From Phlebotomus papatasi (Eukaryota; Arthropoda; Insecta; Diptera; Psychodidae), in the NCBI RefSeq assembly GCF_024763615.1, contig NW_026604456.1:1-64000 (forward strand): a DNA stretch of 64,000 bases, in the 5' to 3' direction. The notes under the pieces are model-generated. The model was not told where the DNA came from, did not search any database, and saw nothing but the letters and a program-made list of their open reading frames with translations. Positions 59,726 through 64,000 of this stretch are shown piece by piece. Every line of letters begins with the position of its first letter. Within the stretch, counting starts at the first letter, position 1. The position numbers were made by a program, and so were the translations under genes.

Positions 59726-62459
59726 AATTGAATGAGAATTTCATAAGTGTTTGAAAATTTTTAAAGTTGATTATCTCGAATAGTACGGGATAGAGGGGTC
59801 TCAAATTATGCACCCATTTAGAGCCCCCCTGAGGCTAGATTTGTGCAAAATTTCAATTGAAAATAAGCAAAATTGAATGAGAATTTCATAAGTGTTTGAA
59901 AATCTTTAAAGTTGATTATCTCGAATAGTACGGGATAGAGGGGTCTCAAATTATGCACCCATTTAGAGCCCCCCTGAGGCTAGATTTGTGCAAAATTTCA
60001 ATTGAAAATAAGCAAAATTGAATAAGAATTTCATAAGTGTTTGAAAATTTTTAAAGTTGATTATCTCGAATAGTACGGGATAGAGGGGTCTCAAATTATG
60101 CACCCATTTAGAGCCCCCCTGAGGCTAGATTTGTGCAAAATTTCAATTGAAAATAAGCAAAATTGAATAAGAATTTCATAAGTGTTTGAAAATTTTTAAA
60201 GTTGATTATCTCGAATAGTACGGGATAGAGGGGTCTCAAATTATGCACCCATTTAGAGCCCCCCTGAGGCTAGATTTGTGCAAAATTTCAATTGAAAATA
60301 AGCAAAATTGAATGAGAATTTAATAAGTGTTTGAAAATCTTTAAAGTTGATTATCTCGAATAGTACGGGATAGAGGGGTCTCAAATTATGCACCCATTTA
60401 GAGCCCCCCTGAGGCTAGATTTGTGCAAAATTTCAATTGAAAATAAGCAAAATTGAATGAGAATTTCATAAGTGTTTGAAAATCTTTAAAGTTGATTATC
60501 TCGAATAGTACGGGATAGAGGGGTCTCAATTTATGCACCCATTTAGAGCCCCCCTGAGGCTAGATTTGTGCAAAATTTCAATTGAAAATAAGCAAAATTG
60601 AATGAGAATTTCATAAGTGTTTAAAAATCTTTAAAGTTGATTATCTCGAATAGTACGGGATAGAGGGGTCTCAAATTATGCACCCATATGGAGCCCCCCT
60701 GAGGCTAGATTTGTGCAAATTTTCAATTGAAAATAAGCAAAATTGAATGAGAATTTCATAAGTGTTTGAAAATCTTTAAAGTTGATTATCTCGAATAGTA
60801 CGGGATAGAGGGGTCTCAAATTATGCACCCATTTAGAGCCCCCCTGAGGCTAGATTTGTGCAAAATTTCAATTGAAAATAAGCAAAATTGAATGAGAATT
60901 TCATAAGTGTTTGAAAATCTTTAAAGTTGATTATCTCGAATAGTACGGGATAGAGGGGTCTCAAATTATGCACCCATATAGAGCCCCCCTTGAGGCTAGA
61001 TTTGTGCAAAATTTCAATTGAAAATAAGCAAAATTGAATGAGAATTTCATAAGTGTTTGAAAATCTTTAAAGTTGATTATCTCGAATAGTACGGGATAGA
61101 GGGGTCTCAAATTATGCACCCATTTAGAGCCCCCCTGAGGCTAGATTTGTGCAAATTTTCAATTGAAAATAAGCAAAATTGAATGAGAGTTTCATAAGTG
61201 TTTGAAAATCTTTAAAGTTGATTATCTCGAATAGTACGGGATAGAGGGATCTCAAATTATGCACCCATTTAGAGCCCCCCTGAGGCTAGATTTGTGCAAA
61301 ATTTCAATTGAAAACAAACAAAATTGAATGAGAATTTAATAAGTGTTTGAAAATCTTTAAAGTTGATTATCTCGAATAGTACGGGATAGAGGGGTCTCAA
61401 ATTATGCACCCATTTAGAGCCCCCCTGAGGCTAGATTTGTGCAAAATTTCAATTGAAAATAAGCAAAATTGAATGAGAATTTCATAAGTGTTTGAAAATC
61501 TTTAAAGTTGATTATCTCGAATAGTACGGGATAGAGTGGTCTCAAATTATGCACCCATTTAGAGCCCCCCTGAGGCTAGATTTGTGCAAATTTTCAATTG
61601 AAAATAAGCAAAATTGAATGAGAATTTCATAAGTGTTTGAAAATCTTTAAAGTTGATTATCTCGAACAGTACGGGATAAAGGGGTCTCAAACTATGCACC
61701 CATTTAGAGCCCCCCTGAGGCTAGATTTGTGCAAAATTTCAATTGAAAATAAGCAAAATTAAATGAGAATTTCATAAGTGTGTGAAAATTTTTAAAGTTG
61801 ATTATCTCGAATAGTACGGGATAGAGGGGTCTCAAATTATGCACCCATTTAGAGCCCCCCTGAGGCTAGATTTGTGCAAAATTTCAATTGAAAACAAACA
61901 AAATTGAATGAGAATTTCATAAGTGTTTGAAAATCTTTAAAGTTGATTATCTCGAATAGTACGGGATAGAGGGGTCTCAAATTATGCACCCATATAGAGC
62001 CCCCCTGAAGCTAGATTTGTGCAAAATTTCAATTGAAAATAAGCAAAATTGAATGAGAATTTCATAAGTGTTTGAAAATCTTTAAAGTTGATTATCTCGA
62101 ATAGTACGGGATAGAGGGGTCTCAAATTATGCACCCATTTAGAGCCCCCCTGAGGCTAGATTTGTGCAAAATTTCAATTGAAAATAAGCAAAATTGAATG
62201 AGAATTTAATAAGTGTTTGAAAATCTTTAAAGTTGATTATCTCGAATAGTACGGGATAGAGGGGTCTCAAATTATGCACCCATTTAGAGCCCCCCTGAGG
62301 CTAGATTTGTGCAAAATTTCAATTGAAAATAAGCAAAATTGAATGAGAATTTCATAAGTGTTTGAAAATCTTTAAAGTTGATTATCTCGAATAGTACGGG
62401 ATAGAGGGGTCTCAAATTATGCACCCATTTAGAGCCCCCCTGAGGCTAGATTTGTGCAA

Positions 62460-62525
62460 AATTTCAATTGAAAATAAGCAAAATTTCAATTGAAAATAAG
62501 CAAAATTTCAATTGAAAATAAGCAA
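62460..62525 (+). repeat. 22-bp internal expansion, 3 units
   Basis: Counterpart of the two-unit expansion at 30206, without the aatgtc change. Confidence 0.9.
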
Positions 62526-63808
62526 AATTGAATGAGAATTTCATAAGTGTTTGAAAATTTTTAAAGTTGATTATCTCGAATAGTACGGGATAGAGGGGTC
62601 TCAAATTATGCACCCATTTAGAGCCCCCCTGAGGCTAGATTTGTGCAAAATTTCAATTGAAAATAAGCAAAATTGAATGAGAATTTCATAAGTGTTTGAA
62701 AATCTTTAAAGTTGATTATCTCGAATAGTACGGGATAGAGGGGTCTCAAATTATGCACCCATTTAGAGCCCCCCTGAGGCTAGATTTGTGCAAATTTTCA
62801 ATTGAAAATAAGCAAAATTGAATGAGAATTTCATAAGTGTTTGAAAATCTTTAAAGTTGATTATCTCGAACAGTACGGGATAGAGGGGTCTCAAACTATG
62901 CACCCATTTAGAGCCCCCCTGAGGCTAGATTTGTGCAAAATTTCAATTGAAAATAAGCAAAATTAAATGAGAATTTCATAAGTGTTTGAAAATTTTTAAA
63001 GTTGATTATCTCGAATAGTACGGGATAGAGGGGTCTCAAATTATGCACCCATTTAGAGCCCCCCTGAGGCTAGATTTGTGCAAAATTTCAATTGAAAATA
63101 AGCAAAATTGAATGAGAATTTCATAAGTGTTTGAAAATTTTTAAAGTTGATTATCTCGAATAGTACGGGATAGAGGGGTCTCAAATTATGCACCCATATA
63201 GAGCCCCCCTGAGGCTAGATTTGTGCAAAATTTCAATTGAAAACAAACAAAATTGAATGAGAATTTCATAAGTGTTTGAAAATCTTTAAAGTTGATTATC
63301 TCGAATAGTACGGGATAGAGGGGTCTCAAATTATGCACCCATATAGAGCCCCCCTGAAGCTAGATTTGTGCAAAATTTCAATTGAAAATAAGCAAAATTG
63401 AATGAGAATTTCATAAGTGTTTGAAAATCTTTAAAGTTGATTATCTCGAATAGTACGGGATAGAGGGGTCTCAAATTATGCACCCATTTAGAGCCCCCCT
63501 GAGGCTAGATTTGTGCAAAATTTCAATTGAAAATAAGCAAAATTGAATGAGAATTTAATAAGTGTTTGAAAATCTTTAAAGTTGATTATCTCGAATAGTA
63601 CGGGATAGAGGGGTCTCAAATTATGCACCCATTTAGAGCCCCCCTGAGGCTAGATTTGTGCAAAATTTCAATTGAAAATAAGCAAAATTGAATGAGAATT
63701 TCATAAGTGTTTGAAAATCTTTAAAGTTGATTATCTCGAATAGTACGGGATAGAGGGGTCTCAAATTATGCACCCATTTAGAGCCCCCCTGAGGCTAGAT
63801 TTGTGCAA

Positions 63809-63874
63809 AATTTCAATTGAAAATAAGCAAAATTTCAATTGAAAATAAGCAAAATTTCAATTGAAAATAAGCAA
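63809..63874 (+). repeat. 22-bp internal expansion, 3 units
   Basis: Counterpart of 31532; the tactacggg monomer follows and then the window ends. Confidence 0.9.
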
Positions 63875-64000
63875 AATTGAATGAGAATTTTATAAGTGTT
63901 TGAAAATTTTTAAAGTTGATTATCTCGAATACTACGGGATAGAGGGGTCTCAAATTATGCACCCATTTAGAGCCCCCCTGAGGCTAGATTTGTGCAAAAT

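Larger units (their letters stand above)
1..64000. repeat. Tandem satellite DNA array, 145-bp monomer, whole window
   Basis: The same 145-bp unit recurs in one orientation throughout; for example the aatagta/gcggg start lies at 1, 146 and 291. No non-satellite sequence interrupts it, so every stretch without a gene is this repeat. Most monomers differ from the majority sequence by a few substitutions. Length variants are mainly 144 bp (C5 instead of C6 before tgagg), 146 bp (C7, or an extra t giving ttgagg), and 167 or 189 bp (extra 22-bp units). By known satellite biology such arrays are non-coding and heterochromatic, and evolve by unequal exchange and gene conversion. Both ends run off the window, so the true array is longer. 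Species and chromosomal position are not determinable here. Confidence 0.98.
13790..64000. repeat. Array Domain II: expansion-bearing monomers with long HORs
   Basis: Marked by 22-bp internal expansions (none in Domain I), aacaaac monomers, C6-ttgagg and C5 length variants, and large repeated blocks. The order is a detached HOR copy (14.1-20.3 kb), an extended block to 31.7 kb, intermediate monomers (31.7-34.98 kb), three tandem HOR copies (34.98 to about 54.1 kb), and a second version of the extended block to the window end. Confidence 0.8.
48177..64000. repeat. Long segmental duplication within the array, copy 2
   Basis: Counterpart of 14,100-31,723, running off the window end, where base 64,000 corresponds to about 31,723. 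It lacks the 11 monomers present in copy 1 at about 22.2-23.8 kb. It has clean monomers where copy 1 is scrambled, one extra aataagaatttc monomer near 60.1 kb, and three 22-bp units at 62460 where copy 1 has two. Confidence 0.85.

Noticed and set aside
1..64000. CRISPR array
   Set aside because: The unit is 145 bp with no unique spacers between repeats; variation is scattered through the monomer, and no cas-like gene is present.
1..64000. Bacterial iteron origin or plasmid repeat region
   Set aside because: Hundreds of 145-bp units over 64 kb with nested higher-order repeats and no genes fit a eukaryotic satellite, not iterons.
1..64000. Repeat region of a large repetitive protein gene
   Set aside because: 145 is not a multiple of three, and stops occur in every frame within one to three monomers on both strands.
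1..64000. Telomeric repeat, tRNA, 5S rRNA or other RNA gene within the monomer
   Set aside because: No TTAGGG-like repeat, no cloverleaf and no recognisable A/B/C-box arrangement was found in the monomer on either strand.

Overview
The window is one uninterrupted tandem satellite DNA array. A monomer of 145 bp (about 34% G+C) is repeated head to tail roughly 440 times on one strand, from the first base to the last. I found no protein-coding gene, RNA gene, mobile element or unique sequence. Such an array, with monomers near nucleosome size and nested higher-order repeats (HORs), suggests pericentromeric, centromeric or other heterochromatic DNA of a eukaryote. The species cannot be named from the sequence, and I do not recognise the satellite as a described family.

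Each monomer has two halves. Positions 1-68 (counting from the aatagtacgg at base 1) are about half G+C, with a G-run, a C-run and an imperfect hairpin. Positions 69-145 are about 22% G+C, with roughly helically spaced A/T tracts and a perfect 12-bp palindrome (tttcaattgaaa). The join between monomers holds a 17-bp motif matching 7 of the 9 essential CENP-B box bases at the correct spacing.

Layout. Domain I (1 to about 13,620) has plain monomers, a 6-monomer HOR (1-1738), 3-monomer HORs (6231-7096 and 7387-8256), a duplicated 2-kb block (4415-6380 and 7891-9856) and a very uniform stretch (about 12,180-13,620). A scrambled segment (13,621-13,790) separates it from Domain II (13,790 to the end). 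Domain II alone carries internal 22-bp expansions, two or three units long. It contains a HOR of about 6.2-6.4 kb: three tandem copies (34,981-41,378; 41,379-47,590; 47,591 to about 54,100) plus a detached copy at about 14,100-20,340. The detached copy belongs to a larger duplication in which 14,100-31,723 matches 48,177-64,000, with an exact 11-monomer length difference and a few smaller ones.

Scrambled junctions occur in three of the four long copies but not in the fourth (47.6-64 kb). They are either true rearrangement scars or assembly/consensus errors, and raw long reads would decide. The 60-100 codon open frames on the minus strand are by-products of a stop-poor repeat whose length is not a multiple of three; they are not annotated as genes.
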